DNA of 64,000 nucleotides from positions 248,001-312,000 of the forward strand of contig JBGAQH010000004.1 of the NCBI GenBank assembly GCA_044220875.1. The letters are read 5' to 3'. This DNA comes from JAEUIT01 sp044220875. Its GTDB lineage: Bacteria; Planctomycetota; Phycisphaerae; Phycisphaerales; SM1A02. The notes below the pieces were generated by a model. It made no database searches and had not been told where the DNA came from. It saw nothing but the letters and a program-made list of their open reading frames with translations. The position numbers were made by a program, and so were the translations under genes. Shown here in pieces: positions 43,945 to 54,700 of this stretch. Numbering within the stretch: position 1 is the stretch's first letter; every line of letters begins with the position of its first letter.

Positions 43945-45651
43945 TCACTTCCGTTCGAGGACAAGACGCTGGCCGAGCTTCACGTCGGCCTGTTCGATCT
44001 TCACGCCATCGGGCCAGGTGAACTCGACGCTCGCCGAGGCCGTCCCGCGCGGGAAGCCGAGGGAGAGTTCGTTCGCGCTCGTCGAGTTGAAGGGACCGCC
44101 TCCCCAGATCCAGCGGCGCTGGACGCGCTCACTGCCGTCGGGATCCTTCGATCGGACGACGAGCACGCCACCGACGCCATGTCGGTTGCCGATCTTCGCC
44201 CGTCGGTCGGCGGCGATGACGGTGAGCCAGTGGTCGACGCCCTCGGTGACGGCATCGTTGCGAATCACGCGCAACGGGCCGTTGAGCTCGCCGATCACGA
44301 CGTCGACGTCGCCGTCGCGATCGAGATCGGCGAAGACCGCCGTGCGATCGCGGTGCGGCTCGAGCTTCCAGTTGCCGGCCGAGGTAAGCGTCTCGAACCG
44401 CTTGCCGCGCCGCTCATGAAGGAGCGGCCGCTGCTCGTACTCCGAGTCGAAGGTCTGCTTCGAGGCCTGCGGATAGACGTGGCCGTTCACGATGAGGAGG
44501 TCCTCGTCGCCGTCGAGGTCAAAGTCGACGAACGCGGTCGCCCACCCGAGATAGGGACGGCTCACCGCCGCCAGTCCGTACTGCGGCGTGCGCTCGTCGA
44601 AGAACTTTCCGTCGAGGTTGAGGCGCAGGGTGTTCGTGTCGCTCGAGAAGTTGGTGGTGAAGATGTCGGGGCGGCCGTTGCCGTCGACGTCGGCGATCGC
44701 GATGCCCATCGTCGCCTGTTCGAGTCCCTCCATGTTCGTCGCGAGACCGGACTTCAGTCCCTCCTCGACGAACTTCACCGCGCCGTCGGCGCCGCTCACG
44801 TTGCGGAAGAAGTGACTCGCCTGGCTGTCGTTGCCGACGAAGATGTCGACGAGCCCGTCGCCGCTGAAGTCGAGCATCGCGACGCCGAGGCCATAGCTCG
44901 GCGGGACCGCGCGGATGCCGCTCGATTCGCTGATGTCCTCGAAGGTGCCGTCGCCGCGATTTCGGTAGAGGCGATCGGCCTGTCCGCGCATCCCCTTCGG
45001 TCCCGACATGACCGGAACGCCGCGGAAGATCGTCGGCCCCGGGGGTTGGGAGGGATCGAAGTCGAGATAGGTGACGACGTAGAGGTCGAGATCCCCGTCG
45101 CGATCGATGTCGGCGAAGGCGGTGCCGGTACTCCAGTCGCGCGGCTGCTCGGCGCCGGCAACTCCCGCGGTCGCCGTGACGTCCTCGAAGGTGCCGTCGC
45201 CGCGGTTCTTGAGAAGGACGTCCGGGCCGTAGCAGGCGATGAAGATGTCATCGCGTCCGTCACCGTCGACGTCGCCGACGGCCACGCCGAAACTCCATCG
45301 CGTGTGGCGGATGCCGCTCGACTCGGTGACATCGGCGAAGCGGATGCCGGCGGCGGTCGAGTCGTTGCGGAAGAGCTTCGACCCCGGTCCGTGCTCGGGA
45401 TCGGCGAGTTGAGCGCCGTTCGGCATGAAGAGGTCGAGGTCGCCATCGCCATCGAAGTCGATGAGGGCGAGGCCGCCCCCCTTCACGTCGAGGATCTGGT
45501 TGCTCGGCATCGTGCCCGAATGGAGCATCGCGACGAGGCCGCTGTCGGCCGTCACGTCGGTGAAGCGAATCCCTTCCGAGGGCGCCAACGCCAGCGAGGC
45601 GAGGATCAGGCTGAGCATGGTCAGAGGTCCGAGGTCGAGAGTTCGGTGCAC
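43945..45651 (-). CDS. CRTAC1-family FG-GAP/ASPIC repeat protein, secreted
   Basis: A 568-residue exported protein. An N-terminal signal peptide (MLSLILASLALA in the GTG-initiated form) is followed by a seven-bladed propeller of FG-GAP/VCBS calcium loops (DFDGDGDLDLFM, DVDGDGRDDIFI, DIDRDGDLDLYV, DFSGDGLVDIFV, DVDGNGRPDIFT, DFDLDGDEDLLI, DLDRDGDVDVVI) and a C-terminal ASPIC/UnbV domain (GVGGVLVVRSK to FTWPDG). These proteins are common in planctomycetes, presumably surface or periplasmic calcium-binding adhesins. The start could be the ATG at 45618; the GTG at 45651 adds a positively charged n-region. The gene follows the TPR gene on the same strand. Confidence 0.85.
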   Translation of the reverse strand: MHRTLDLGPLTMLSLILASLALAPSEGIRFTDVTADSGLVAMLHSGTMPSNQILDVKGGGLALIDFDGDGDLDLFMPNGAQLADPEHGPGSKLFRNDSTAAGIRFADVTESSGIRHTRWSFGVAVGDVDGDGRDDIFIACYGPDVLLKNRGDGTFEDVTATAGVAGAEQPRDWSTGTAFADIDRDGDLDLYVVTYLDFDPSQPPGPTIFRGVPVMSGPKGMRGQADRLYRNRGDGTFEDISESSGIRAVPPSYGLGVAMLDFSGDGLVDIFVGNDSQASHFFRNVSGADGAVKFVEEGLKSGLATNMEGLEQATMGIAIADVDGNGRPDIFTTNFSSDTNTLRLNLDGKFFDERTPQYGLAAVSRPYLGWATAFVDFDLDGDEDLLIVNGHVYPQASKQTFDSEYEQRPLLHERRGKRFETLTSAGNWKLEPHRDRTAVFADLDRDGDVDVVIGELNGPLRVIRNDAVTEGVDHWLTVIAADRRAKIGNRHGVGGVLVVRSKDPDGSERVQRRWIWGGGPFNSTSANELSLGFPRGTASASVEFTWPDGVKIEQADVKLGQRLVLERK

Positions 45652-45674
45652 GCGTCAGCGAGCGTCAAGGCGCG

Positions 45675-46736
45675 TCAGGGCGCCTTCGGGTTGGCGGCCG
45701 GCGGCGTGGCCGTCGGCTGGGCGGGCTCCTTCGTAGGACTCGCCTCCGTCGGCTTCGCGGGATCGGCGGTCGGCGCGGGAGCGTCGGGAGTCGGTGGCGC
45801 CGCGGGCGCCGGCGCATCGGGGTCATTCCCGGCGACGCGGGCCTTCGCCCGCCGTTCCTCATTGCGGGCGCTCTCCGCTTCCTTCGCCTTGCCGAGCCGA
45901 TCGCGGGCGCGGGCAAGCTTCGCCCAGCCCTCGTAGTGGTCGGCGTAGAGGGCGAGTCCCGCCATGAAACGCTCTTCGGCCAACGCGGCGTTGTCGCGCC
46001 GCATCGCGACGTCACCCATGCGGATCCACGCCTTCGCGAGATCGCGCTTGCTCGCCTTCGGCCCCTGCTGGAGGTCGATCGCCTTCTGGAACTGCTTCTC
46101 CGCGTCGTCGAGTCGATCCTCGTCGAAGGCGATGACGCCAAGGGCGAAGACGGAATCCGGCTCGTCGGGCACCTCGGCCAGATGGGCCTCGAAGTCGCTC
46201 TTCGCCCGTTCGAGTTCGCCGAGGTGATAGCTCGCCCAGCCCATGAAGTGATGGGCGTGCTTTCGTTCGGGGAACTGCTGGTTGAGCTGCAGCGAGCGCT
46301 CCAGATGCGGGCGGGCCAGCTCGTAGTTCTTCATTTTCACGAGCGAGACGCCCAGGAAAAACTCCGCGCGACCGACGTCGGCGCGATCCTTGAGGATCTG
46401 CATCAGGATGTTGCGGGCATACTCGTACTTCCCGCCGTTGAGGAGCTTCTGGGCGAGCGTGATCCGGGGGTCATCGGGATAGCTCGCGATGATCGTTCCC
46501 GGGCGCGGCGCGTCACCTGAGTCGCCGGCGCCCGGAGCGCTCGGCGGTCGGGGCGGCTGCTGCGGCAGCGCAGGCTGTGCCGGGGCTGGCGGTGCGCCGC
46601 CCGGCTGGGGAGGGGTCGCCTGGGGTGGGACCACCTGCGCGCCGGAGGTTGAAACCAGAGTCGCGGCGGCGACGAAGGAGGCAAGCCAGGCAGTTTGGGC
46701 TCGGATCGGGCGTGGACGGATGGTTCGATCGGTCAC
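45675..46736 (-). CDS. Secreted tetratricopeptide-repeat protein
   Basis: A 353-residue protein with a signal peptide (cleaved near STSGAQ), a Pro/Gln-rich linker (about 35-75), and a TPR solenoid from about 85 to 290: KYEYARNILMQILKDRADVGRAEFFLG, YELARPHLERSLQLN, ELERAKSDFEAHLAEVPDEPDS, RLDDAEKQFQKAIDLQ. The tail is Ala/Pro/Thr repeats (about 300-353), low-complexity and probably flexible. It scaffolds protein contacts in the periplasm; no partner is known. The start is a GTG 6 nt after a TATACT box. It lies 24 nt upstream of the CRTAC1-like gene on the same strand. Confidence 0.8.
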   Translation of the reverse strand: MTDRTIRPRPIRAQTAWLASFVAAATLVSTSGAQVVPPQATPPQPGGAPPAPAQPALPQQPPRPPSAPGAGDSGDAPRPGTIIASYPDDPRITLAQKLLNGGKYEYARNILMQILKDRADVGRAEFFLGVSLVKMKNYELARPHLERSLQLNQQFPERKHAHHFMGWASYHLGELERAKSDFEAHLAEVPDEPDSVFALGVIAFDEDRLDDAEKQFQKAIDLQQGPKASKRDLAKAWIRMGDVAMRRDNAALAEERFMAGLALYADHYEGWAKLARARDRLGKAKEAESARNEERRAKARVAGNDPDAPAPAAPPTPDAPAPTADPAKPTEASPTKEPAQPTATPPAANPKAP

Positions 46737-47306
46737 GGCGCGAGTATAGAGGTCGGCCCCGAATGCGATGCAGTGCTCGATGAATGAACTTTTGGATGCC
46801 CGATCCCGGCGGATACCCGATGGCGGCCCGGTTGGGCGAAGGGCCGCCCCGCGACAACTCGGACTTTCCCTCGGAGGCAAGATCGAGCCCTGAGGCTTCC
46901 ACCCGGCGTCGCTCCCTGCTCTCGTGAAATTGCGGTAGCAACTGTGCCGGACATCGGACAATCGCGCTGGACAATGCGAGCGTATGCACTAGCCTCTGTG
47001 CAACTCGGACCTCCCGGGTCGGAACATGCTCCGTCGCGTTTGCGCCGGAGCGGATCGTTTCGGCGCCCGCGGGTCGAGGACAAGAGACGGAGCCGCCGAC
47101 CGTGTCCGCGCGCCGGCAGGCTCCCGTCGATTGAGGTGGTTGCCGCGAGGCTGCCGGACGCCGGGACCGGCACGCGTTGGCGTGATTTTGTTGTTGCCTG
47201 GTTTCGATTCCCTGGTCTTGTTTCCTCGCTTCTCCCACGGCGGACCCCTGACGGTCCAGTCAGGACCCCGAGACTGGAAGAAGCGATCGCCAAAGAGGAG
47301 GCTTCT
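46737..47306. other. Intergenic region with 5' hairpin, 570 nt
   Basis: Between the divergent TPR and di-haem oxidoreductase genes. It holds the TATACT box above and, close to the plus-strand gene, a hairpin TCCAGTC-10-GACTGGA (47255-47278) just before the Shine-Dalgarno. Open frames in between have arginine-rich, implausible products, so I see no gene. The length suggests a long leader or regulation of the oxidoreductase. Confidence 0.4.
46743..46748 (-). promoter_or_regulatory. -10 box for a leaderless GTG start
   Basis: TATACT on the minus strand ends 6 nt before the GTG at 46736. The -35 region (TGCATC at about 18 nt) is plausible but weak. Leaderless initiation at GTG is inferred. Confidence 0.4.
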
Positions 47307-49010
47307 GTGCGTCGGTCTGACATGCGTGAAACCAATCTGTCGTCGAATCGTGTGCCGGGAGCGTCGCTCCTGGCCGTCTCGCTGGTAGGTGCTATCAGCC
47401 TTTCGTCGCTCGCGTTCGCGGGCGTCCCCGCCACGCAGCCCAAGGCTGGCGCTCCCCTTCCGGGCCTCACCCCCGCCGAGCTCGCGCTCTTCAACGCGGG
47501 CAAGGCCCTCTACACCACGCCGCTGGCGATCGAGGACGGTCTCGGACCGATCTTCAACAAAGCCGGCTGCTTCTCCTGCCATGCCAACCCGGTTGGCGGC
47601 TGGGGCGCCATCACGGTGACCCGCTTCGGCATCGAGAACAAGGGTGAGTTTGACCCGATGGCCAGCCTCGGCGGTTCGCTGAAGCAGGCCGCGGCCATCT
47701 CCGCAGGCTGCGAAGAGCTCGATCCCGCGCTCTTCGGCGCCAACCACTTCGCCACCCGCCTGACCAACGCGTCGCTCGCCTTCGGTCTTGTCGAGGCGAT
47801 CCCGGACTCGCAGCTCTTGGCGAATGCCGACCCGAACGACCTTGACGGCGACGGCATCTCTGGCCGCGCCCACATGGTGACGTCGTTCGAGGCGCCCTCG
47901 GTGTTCAAGGTCGGTCGTCTGGGCTGGAAGGCCCAGCTCGCCACCGTCCTCTCCTTCTCGGCTGACGCCAGCCAGAATGAGCTCGGCCTCTCGAACCGGT
48001 TCATCCCGTTCGACAACGCCCCCAACGGCGACATGGTGAAGCTCGCCGGTTGCGACACCGTGGCCGACCCCGAGGACGGCCCCGACGCCCAGGGCTTTGA
48101 CTTCATCGACCGCGTCACCCACTTCCAGCGTTACCTCGGCAAGCCGCCGCAGACGCCGAAGTCGGGCATGACCGGCGAGGTCGTCTTCAACTCGATCGGC
48201 TGCGCCAAGTGCCACGTGGCCCAGTTCACCACGAGCAAGGATCGCAGCCTCGAGGCCGCGATCCGCGGGCAGACGATTCGCGTCTACTCCGACTTCCTCC
48301 TCCACGACATGGGCACCCTCGCTGACGGCATCCCCCAGGGCGATGCGTCCGGCAGCGAATTCCGCACGCCGACCCTCTGGAACCTCCGCACCCGCGACCC
48401 GATGCTCCATGACGCCTCGGCCGCCGGCGGTACCTTCGAGGATCGCGTGTCCCAGGCCATCCTCGCCCACGGACCGTTCGGCGAGGGCGCCGGCTCGGCG
48501 GCTGCGTTCGACGCCCTGAACCCGACCCAGAAGGGTCAGCTCATCGCGTTCCTCGATTCGCTCGGCCGGCTTGAGTTCGATCACGACGGCAACGGCAAGG
48601 TCGAGTACATCGATTTCCTGGACTTCAAGAATTGCTTCGGCACGAACGGCATCACGCCGGACATGCCCTGCGCGATCAGCGACGTCGATCAGGATGGCGA
48701 TGTTGACCTCGTCGACTTCGCTGCCCTTGAGTCGGTCTACGAGGGACCGAATGGCGACTGCGACGGCGACGGCGTCTCCGACCTCAAGGAGCTCCTGCTC
48801 GGAACGCTCGTCGACGGCGACTTCGACGGCATTCCGGACAATTGCTCGGCCTGCCCGGCTGACTTCAACCACAGCGGAACCGTGGATGCCGCCGATCTTG
48901 GCGTCCTCCTCGGCAGCTGGGGCGGCACGGCCAACGACCTGACCGGCGACGGTACGGTCAACGCGGCCGACCTTGCGATCCTGCTCGGCGCCTGGGGCGC
49001 GTGCAGCTAA
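47307..49010 (+). CDS. Di-haem oxidoreductase (DUF1111-like) with dockerin-like tag
   Basis: A 567-residue exported cytochrome. The GTG start is fixed by a strong Shine-Dalgarno (GAGGAGG at 47295-47301, 5 nt spacing). Signal peptide to about residue 39. Two haem c sites: CFSCH (C88-H92) and CAKCH (C299-H303), spaced as in MauG/DUF1111 thiol-oxidoreductase-like di-haem proteins. After about residue 415 come calcium loops (DHDGNGKVEYIDF, DVDQDGDVDLVDF, DCDGDGVSDLKEL) and the paired dockerin tag (NHSGTVDAADLG, GDGTVNAADLA, ending AWGACS). Haem attachment would use the ccsA/resB system at 55-59 kb. Surface or periplasmic redox role inferred. Confidence 0.88.
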   Translation: MRRSDMRETNLSSNRVPGASLLAVSLVGAISLSSLAFAGVPATQPKAGAPLPGLTPAELALFNAGKALYTTPLAIEDGLGPIFNKAGCFSCHANPVGGWGAITVTRFGIENKGEFDPMASLGGSLKQAAAISAGCEELDPALFGANHFATRLTNASLAFGLVEAIPDSQLLANADPNDLDGDGISGRAHMVTSFEAPSVFKVGRLGWKAQLATVLSFSADASQNELGLSNRFIPFDNAPNGDMVKLAGCDTVADPEDGPDAQGFDFIDRVTHFQRYLGKPPQTPKSGMTGEVVFNSIGCAKCHVAQFTTSKDRSLEAAIRGQTIRVYSDFLLHDMGTLADGIPQGDASGSEFRTPTLWNLRTRDPMLHDASAAGGTFEDRVSQAILAHGPFGEGAGSAAAFDALNPTQKGQLIAFLDSLGRLEFDHDGNGKVEYIDFLDFKNCFGTNGITPDMPCAISDVDQDGDVDLVDFAALESVYEGPNGDCDGDGVSDLKELLLGTLVDGDFDGIPDNCSACPADFNHSGTVDAADLGVLLGSWGGTANDLTGDGTVNAADLAILLGAWGACS

Positions 49011-49069
49011 TCAACGCACTCATCATGGTCTTCCCCACGAAGAACCGATGAGAGCGGCGCAGACACAAC

Positions 49070-49103
49070 ACGGGGCGGCAGCCTGATCGCTGCCGCCCCG
49101 TTT
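49070..49103 (+). terminator. Rho-independent terminator after the di-haem gene
   Basis: A perfect 13-bp stem (ACGGGGCGGCAGC with its complement), 6-nt loop CTGATC, then TTT. It begins 60 nt after the stop codon. Confidence 0.7.
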
Positions 49104-49183
49104 CGACGGAATCGACGCGGGTCGGGTGAACCCGTGCATACTGGAAGAGGCCGAGCGCGAGCTTGGTGCCACAGGAGCCGATG

Positions 49184-51697
49184 ATGAGCGTGACACGAAG
49201 CCTGTTTGTCCTGACCCTGGCCACTGGCCTTGCGTCGACTGCCTCCGGGCAGTGGGGTACCTCCTTCGTCAACCAGACCGCTTCGCGGCTGGTGATGAGC
49301 CCGTCGTTGCAGAACGACAACCTCGAGAAGGACTTCTCGTGGGGCGACTTTGACCACGACGGGGACATCGACCTCATCGTGGTCCGGAAGTTCCCGGGCT
49401 CCGTGCAAGGCGGGTTCCCGAACATCCTTCTCATGAACGAGGGCGGCGTTCTGACCGATCGCACGAGCGAGTACGGCACGCAGTCCGACGTCCCGGGCGA
49501 TGCGGGCCTGCTCGCCCCGACCAACGATCGCGACGTCGAGGCGGTGGACGTGAACGGCGACGGCTGGCTCGATCTCGTCACTTTCACCACGATGAGCGAC
49601 CAGCTGACCGACGTCCTCGGCCAGCCCCGCGTCTACCGAAACCTCGGTGATGGCGGCACCGGCGTTTGGCAGGGCTTCAAGTTCGAGAACGCCCGCATCC
49701 CGACGCTCTTCTCGAAGACCGGAGCGGCCGCGAATCCGCGAGCCTGCGACGGCGTCCTCGCCGACCTCACCGGCGACGGCTTCCCCGACATCTTCTTCGT
49801 TGACTACGACACGCCCGAGACGAGCGGCACCGTGTGCATCGACCTCAACGGCGACGGCGACACCGCCGACGCCGGCGAGTGCCAGCAGAGCCCGGGCGAG
49901 ACCGCGAGCAAGGACTACGACAACAAGTTCCTCGTGAACTGGGGCAATGATCCGGCCGGTCCCGGCCCCGGCTACTTCTTCGACACGACGAGCACGCGAT
50001 TCACCTCGTCGCAGCTCTCCTCCGCGTTCGGCGCGGCGTGCCTCGCGGCCGACATGAACGGCGACGGCTACACCGACGTCGTCCGCATCAACACCCTGAC
50101 GGCGGGCCAGAACATCGCCGTGCTCTACGCGAAGCCGGCCGACCTCGGCAATTCCTTCAATGGACCGGACGTGATCGCGACCGGCGCCCCCTACCAGCTC
50201 GCTGCGGGCGACCTCAACAACGACGGCAAGCTCGATCTCGTGATCACCGACGACGGTCAGGACAAGTTCCTGATCAACACCGGCAACGGCGCCGACACGT
50301 ACGCGAACTTCAGCTCCTTCACGATCGCGACCTCGCTGAGCGAGTTCGGGCAGACCGTGCAGCTCGCCGACCTGGACAACGACGGCAAGCTTGACGCCAT
50401 GATCGCCGACGTCGACGGCGACCTTCCCCCGTTCTGCCCGACGACCGGCCGACGCGCCCACATCTACCGCAACAGCGGCCTGCCCGGAGCGGCGCTCCTG
50501 GATGAGGTCGGACAGATCATTCCCAACGGCAGCCTTGCCGCGACGTACGACTTCGCCCCGATCGACATCGACGGCGACGGCTGGAAGGACCTCGTCATCG
50601 GCCGATGCGCGGGCATCGACGTGTGGATGAACACGCCGCCGCTCGGCCTCGTCTATGTCTATCCGAACGGCACGCCGACCACGACGACTCCCGGCGAGCC
50701 GAAGAATTTCGCGATCAACACCGCGATCCTCGGCGGCGGCTCGATCGTCGCAGGCACGCTCGACCTCCACTATCGCGTGAATGGCGGAGCGTGGCAGATC
50801 AACGACCTGAGCGGCGGGCCCTCGAGCTGGACTGCGACGCTTCCCGCGGCGCAGTGCGGCGACACGATTGACTACTACGTCAGCGGCCAGATCAGCAACA
50901 GCCCGGCGACCTACAACGATCCCCCAGGCGCCCCGGGGTTCTTCTACAGCGCGACCCCGATCACCGGCACGAACCAGCTCTACTCGACGATCTTCGAGAA
51001 CGGCGTTGAGGGCTGGACGGTGACGAACTCCGGCCCGGTGACGGCAGGAGCGTGGGTGTTGGCGGATCCGATTGGCACATTCGTCGGTTCGATTCCAGCC
51101 AATCCGGAAAATGATGCGCCAAACTGTGGGACGCAGTGCTGGTTCACGGGTCAGGGCGTTGTCGGCGGGGCTGCTGCCGCCTCCGACCTTGACGGCGGCC
51201 CCACGGAATTGACCTCCCCGGCTATCCCAGTGACCCCCGGCCAACCGTTGACGCTCACCTACACAGCTTGGATGTACAACGACGACGCTGGAACCTCCCA
51301 AGCGGACCCGCTCAATATCCAAGTGTCGTTCAATGGAGGTTCCACTTGGACTACGGTGCGATCTATCAGCACGACCAGCAGCCAATGGGTCACGTTCACC
51401 AATACCGTTACCGCGACGTCGAATAGCCTGCTGGTCCGAGCGTCCACCAATGACACGCCGAACAACTCGACCTTGGAGGCTGCAATCGCGCAAATGACAG
51501 TGGTCGCCGGAGTGTGCACGGTGACTAATCCATGCCCTGCAGATCTGACTTACGACGGGGTAGTGGACGCTGCAGACCTTGCAAACTTGCTCGGCGACTG
51601 GGGAAGCAACCTCCCGAACACGGACCTCGACGGAAGCGGGACTGTCGACGCGGGTGATCTCGCGATGCTTCTGGGCGCTTGGGGACCTTGCAACTGA
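49184..51697 (+). CDS. Large secreted FG-GAP/VCBS protein with dockerin-like tag
   Basis: An 837-residue exported protein; AGGAG lies 6 nt before this ATG, so it is favoured over the ATG at 49181. Signal peptide to about residue 25 (GLASTASGQ). Seven or more FG-GAP-type calcium loops run between residues 45 and 470 (DFDHDGDIDLIV, DVNGDGWLDLVT, DLTGDGFPDIFF, DMNGDGYTDVVR, DLNNDGKLDLVI, DLDNDGKLDAMI, DIDGDGWKDLVI). An Ig-like stretch, a jelly-roll domain (about 605-780) and the dockerin pair follow. From about base 51050 (residue 622) the GC content falls sharply to the end, with codon choice unlike the rest. Confidence 0.85.
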   Translation: MSVTRSLFVLTLATGLASTASGQWGTSFVNQTASRLVMSPSLQNDNLEKDFSWGDFDHDGDIDLIVVRKFPGSVQGGFPNILLMNEGGVLTDRTSEYGTQSDVPGDAGLLAPTNDRDVEAVDVNGDGWLDLVTFTTMSDQLTDVLGQPRVYRNLGDGGTGVWQGFKFENARIPTLFSKTGAAANPRACDGVLADLTGDGFPDIFFVDYDTPETSGTVCIDLNGDGDTADAGECQQSPGETASKDYDNKFLVNWGNDPAGPGPGYFFDTTSTRFTSSQLSSAFGAACLAADMNGDGYTDVVRINTLTAGQNIAVLYAKPADLGNSFNGPDVIATGAPYQLAAGDLNNDGKLDLVITDDGQDKFLINTGNGADTYANFSSFTIATSLSEFGQTVQLADLDNDGKLDAMIADVDGDLPPFCPTTGRRAHIYRNSGLPGAALLDEVGQIIPNGSLAATYDFAPIDIDGDGWKDLVIGRCAGIDVWMNTPPLGLVYVYPNGTPTTTTPGEPKNFAINTAILGGGSIVAGTLDLHYRVNGGAWQINDLSGGPSSWTATLPAAQCGDTIDYYVSGQISNSPATYNDPPGAPGFFYSATPITGTNQLYSTIFENGVEGWTVTNSGPVTAGAWVLADPIGTFVGSIPANPENDAPNCGTQCWFTGQGVVGGAAAASDLDGGPTELTSPAIPVTPGQPLTLTYTAWMYNDDAGTSQADPLNIQVSFNGGSTWTTVRSISTTSSQWVTFTNTVTATSNSLLVRASTNDTPNNSTLEAAIAQMTVVAGVCTVTNPCPADLTYDGVVDAADLANLLGDWGSNLPNTDLDGSGTVDAGDLAMLLGAWGPCN

Positions 51698-51725
51698 TCT
51701 CAGCGAGATGATTTCGAGAATTTCA

Positions 51726-51754
51726 GGGGACCCCGGAATGCGGGGTCCCCTTTT
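51726..51754 (+). terminator. Rho-independent terminator before the kinase gene
   Basis: A perfect 10-bp stem GGGGACCCCG/CGGGGTCCCC with loop GAATG and a TTTT tail. It starts 28 nt after the FG-GAP gene stop and ends 11 nt before the kinase ATG. Confidence 0.8.
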
Positions 51755-51765
51755 GTTTGGATATC

Positions 51766-54700
51766 ATGAAACTGGGGCATCGAGTCGGCACGGGGCGACA
51801 AGTCGTGAGAGCACCAGAGAATTCAGATCGCAACAGACCCGCCACTCCGCCGGGATCTGCCCCGTCGGAACACGACGGCTCGCTTCTGGCCCGCAATGCA
51901 ACGGAAGAGCTGCTCGATCGTCTCGCCCGCGACAGCTCCGCAGCGAGATCCGTCTTCGCCGAGCTTAAGCCTACGGAAATCGGGGTCGGTAGCGACCTCG
52001 GCAATTTCAGTCTGCTTCGGCAGATCGGACAAGGCGGGTCGGGCCGCGTTTATCTTGCGCTGCAGCGAAATCCGCACCGCCCAGTAGCAGTGAAACTGAT
52101 ACCGCCGGGCTGGGCGGACCCCGATTCGCTAGAGCGACTCCGCTTCGAAGCTGAGATCATCGCAAGGCTTGATCACCCCTGTATCGCTCGGGTGCTCGCG
52201 AGCGGCGAAGCGACCGATTCCTTTGGCGATCGTGCGGGCTATATCGCGATGGAGCTGGTCGAGGACGCGATGCCGATCACGGCATTTGCAAACACATCGG
52301 GCCTCTCGATGGACGGTCGCATGCATCTCTTTCGCGAAGCGTGCGAGGCAATCGCGTATCTTCACAGGTCAGGCGTACTCCATCGGGATCTCAAGCCTAG
52401 CAATATACTTGTTGGAAGAGGCGGAGCCGTGAAGGTCGTCGACTTCGGACTTGCGCGAATTCTGTTCGGATTGCCGTCGCTCGCAGCATCATCGCCGAAG
52501 ACTCTTGGAATCGGCGGGACGCCTCGCTACATGGCTCCCGAGCAGATCGCGAGTGGCACCTTTGACACTCGCACTGATGTCTACTCCCTTGGCGTCGTAC
52601 TGACAGAATTGATGGAACTGCCAAAGGGCTGTGGCCGCCGCGTCTCGCGGAATGAGCGTCGTCGGCTGCGAGAATTGCGCGCAATCACCCGAAAGGCGCT
52701 CCATCAGGATGTCGCAACTAGATACTCCAACGCAGGTGAACTTGCGGCTGACGTCGCGGCCTGGGTTGACGGCCGACCGGTTTTGGCCGCTGACTTCGCA
52801 CCGATCGCAACATGGCTTCGGATATCTCGAAAGAAGCTTCGCTGGTGGCACGTGCTCCTCACGCTCACCATATTCGCGGGAGTGTCATTACTTGAATTTC
52901 GCAAAGTAAGGCAGCAGGCTCATGCCGTGGAATGGGAGGATTTCGTTCGCATCGCAATGTCTGCAGGGATCGCCCACGACTGCGGCGACGACGTAAAAGC
53001 CGCTGAGCTCGCGTCAGGCATCGTTTCAGAAAATGCAGGCTGGGAGACATCCATCCTAGAGGGAATGAGACCGACGTGGATCCAGCCGCTGCTAGAACTG
53101 CCTGAAGCCACTTCTATCACCTTCGTCTCGCCGAATTCCGCTATTGCAATAGGAACTCGCGACGGCAAGGTACTTACATTCGAGACGGCTAGTGGCACTT
53201 CACGCGAAGTTGCAAAGCTTAGACGACCGATTCGCGATCTGCGCTGGAGCGAATCTGCTAGCGCGCTCCTGGCAACGACTGAAGAAGGGGAATACGTGCT
53301 GGCGTCGCTTGGAGGTGAAAAAAGGTCCGTCAGCGGATTTTGCGACGCCATTTCCTTTTTGGGCGATGAGCCCAAGATTCTGGAAGTGCAAGATCGCATG
53401 GTCATCGCACGACCACTTTGGAGCCGCGAGCCCGAGTGGACGCTTGAGTTGCCTTCCTCCATTTCGTCTCGCGCCTGTCGGGTTGATGGCGCCGCTTCGC
53501 ATATTGCGTTCATAGGCAACTATGACACTACTGCCGTGCTCGATCTTGACGGCAAGATATTCGTGAGCCCCCTACTCGGCTTCGGGCAAGTGCTAGCATT
53601 CGAATGGATCGGCAACTCGGGCGACGCATTTTTCGTTAGTCAGCACAACGGAGCAATGCGACTCCGAGGTAGAAATACAAGCCTATTCCAGACAAACCTG
53701 CCCCTTGGCGTCGCTTCGTGCGCGTCCGCGACTCCTCACCTAATTGCGATCGGAACAAGTCGCGGCGAGCTACTCCTGCTCGACCCAGAAGCGCCTGACG
53801 CCGGAACTCAGATTCGGCTTTCGCAAAGCCCAGTCGTTGCTATTGCCATCGATCACTCCGCGAAGAGAATAGCAGTGTGCACGGCCGATTCTCGAGTCGT
53901 GCTGATCGATGCTCTGGAGGCGCTAAGAGGCCCTCGCGAGTGGTCGCGCGTTAGCGAGAACGCAATCGTCTCTCGATGTTGCGGGCCACGCGACGTGCTG
54001 GTCGGCATTACAGAGCATGGCTTTCTTAGTCGTTACTCAATAGTAACTGGCCAGCGCGATGCTCCAGCATCGCTTCCTTGTATCTGGCCGCGGTGCCTAG
54101 ACGTATCCACTGAGTCGTCTGACTGCGCTGTCGGATTTGCGAACGGTCAGGTATGGATCGCGTCACATGACCCGAGCATCGGCCCAAGACTCGTGGCCCG
54201 GATTGACGACGAAGTGTCTGGTCTAGCCTGGCTGAGCGGAGACGCGATCGCCGTACTTTCGAGATCTGGCTGGATTCAGGCGCTGTCCGCCACCTCAGGG
54301 GATTCCCTATGGCGACAGTCCGTCGGCACCCTCTCCCCGTGGATCCGGCGGACCCATCTGAGACTTGCGCTGCCCGAGAGTTCGACGCTCTCGGTCACTA
54401 CGGGACGGGCAACTGACCCAATCTACTCGATCGACGTCCTGAGAGGACAAGTCGTAGACCGACTGACATTGCCGAGCGAATATGCGGCACTCCGCATCGT
54501 GGCCGTCATTATGATATCGCCCCAGAATTGGATCGCTGCCGATGATTTTGGCTCGGCCTATTGCATTCATCGAAATGCAGATCGCGTTACTGTCGAGGAG
54601 CTCGCTCGCGTAGGTAACGTAAGCCTGATTCTCTCAACACCCGACCCTCGGCGCGTTGCTTTCATTTCACAAACTGGCATTGTCTCAGTCATTGACTTAG

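Noticed and set aside
47026..47388. A 120-codon plus-strand frame upstream of the di-haem gene
   Set aside because: Arg/Pro/Cys-rich product, overlaps the real Shine-Dalgarno and start, and has no ribosome site; treated as noncoding leader.
46989..48872. A 627-codon minus-strand frame opposite the di-haem gene
   Set aside because: Shadow of the CxxCH-containing oxidoreductase; its product is a Val/Glu/Arg-rich repeat with no fold.
49007..51493. An 828-codon minus-strand open frame opposite the FG-GAP gene
   Set aside because: The composition (long runs of Arg, Val, Asp) mirrors the complementary FG-GAP gene, which has clear repeats and a signal peptide.
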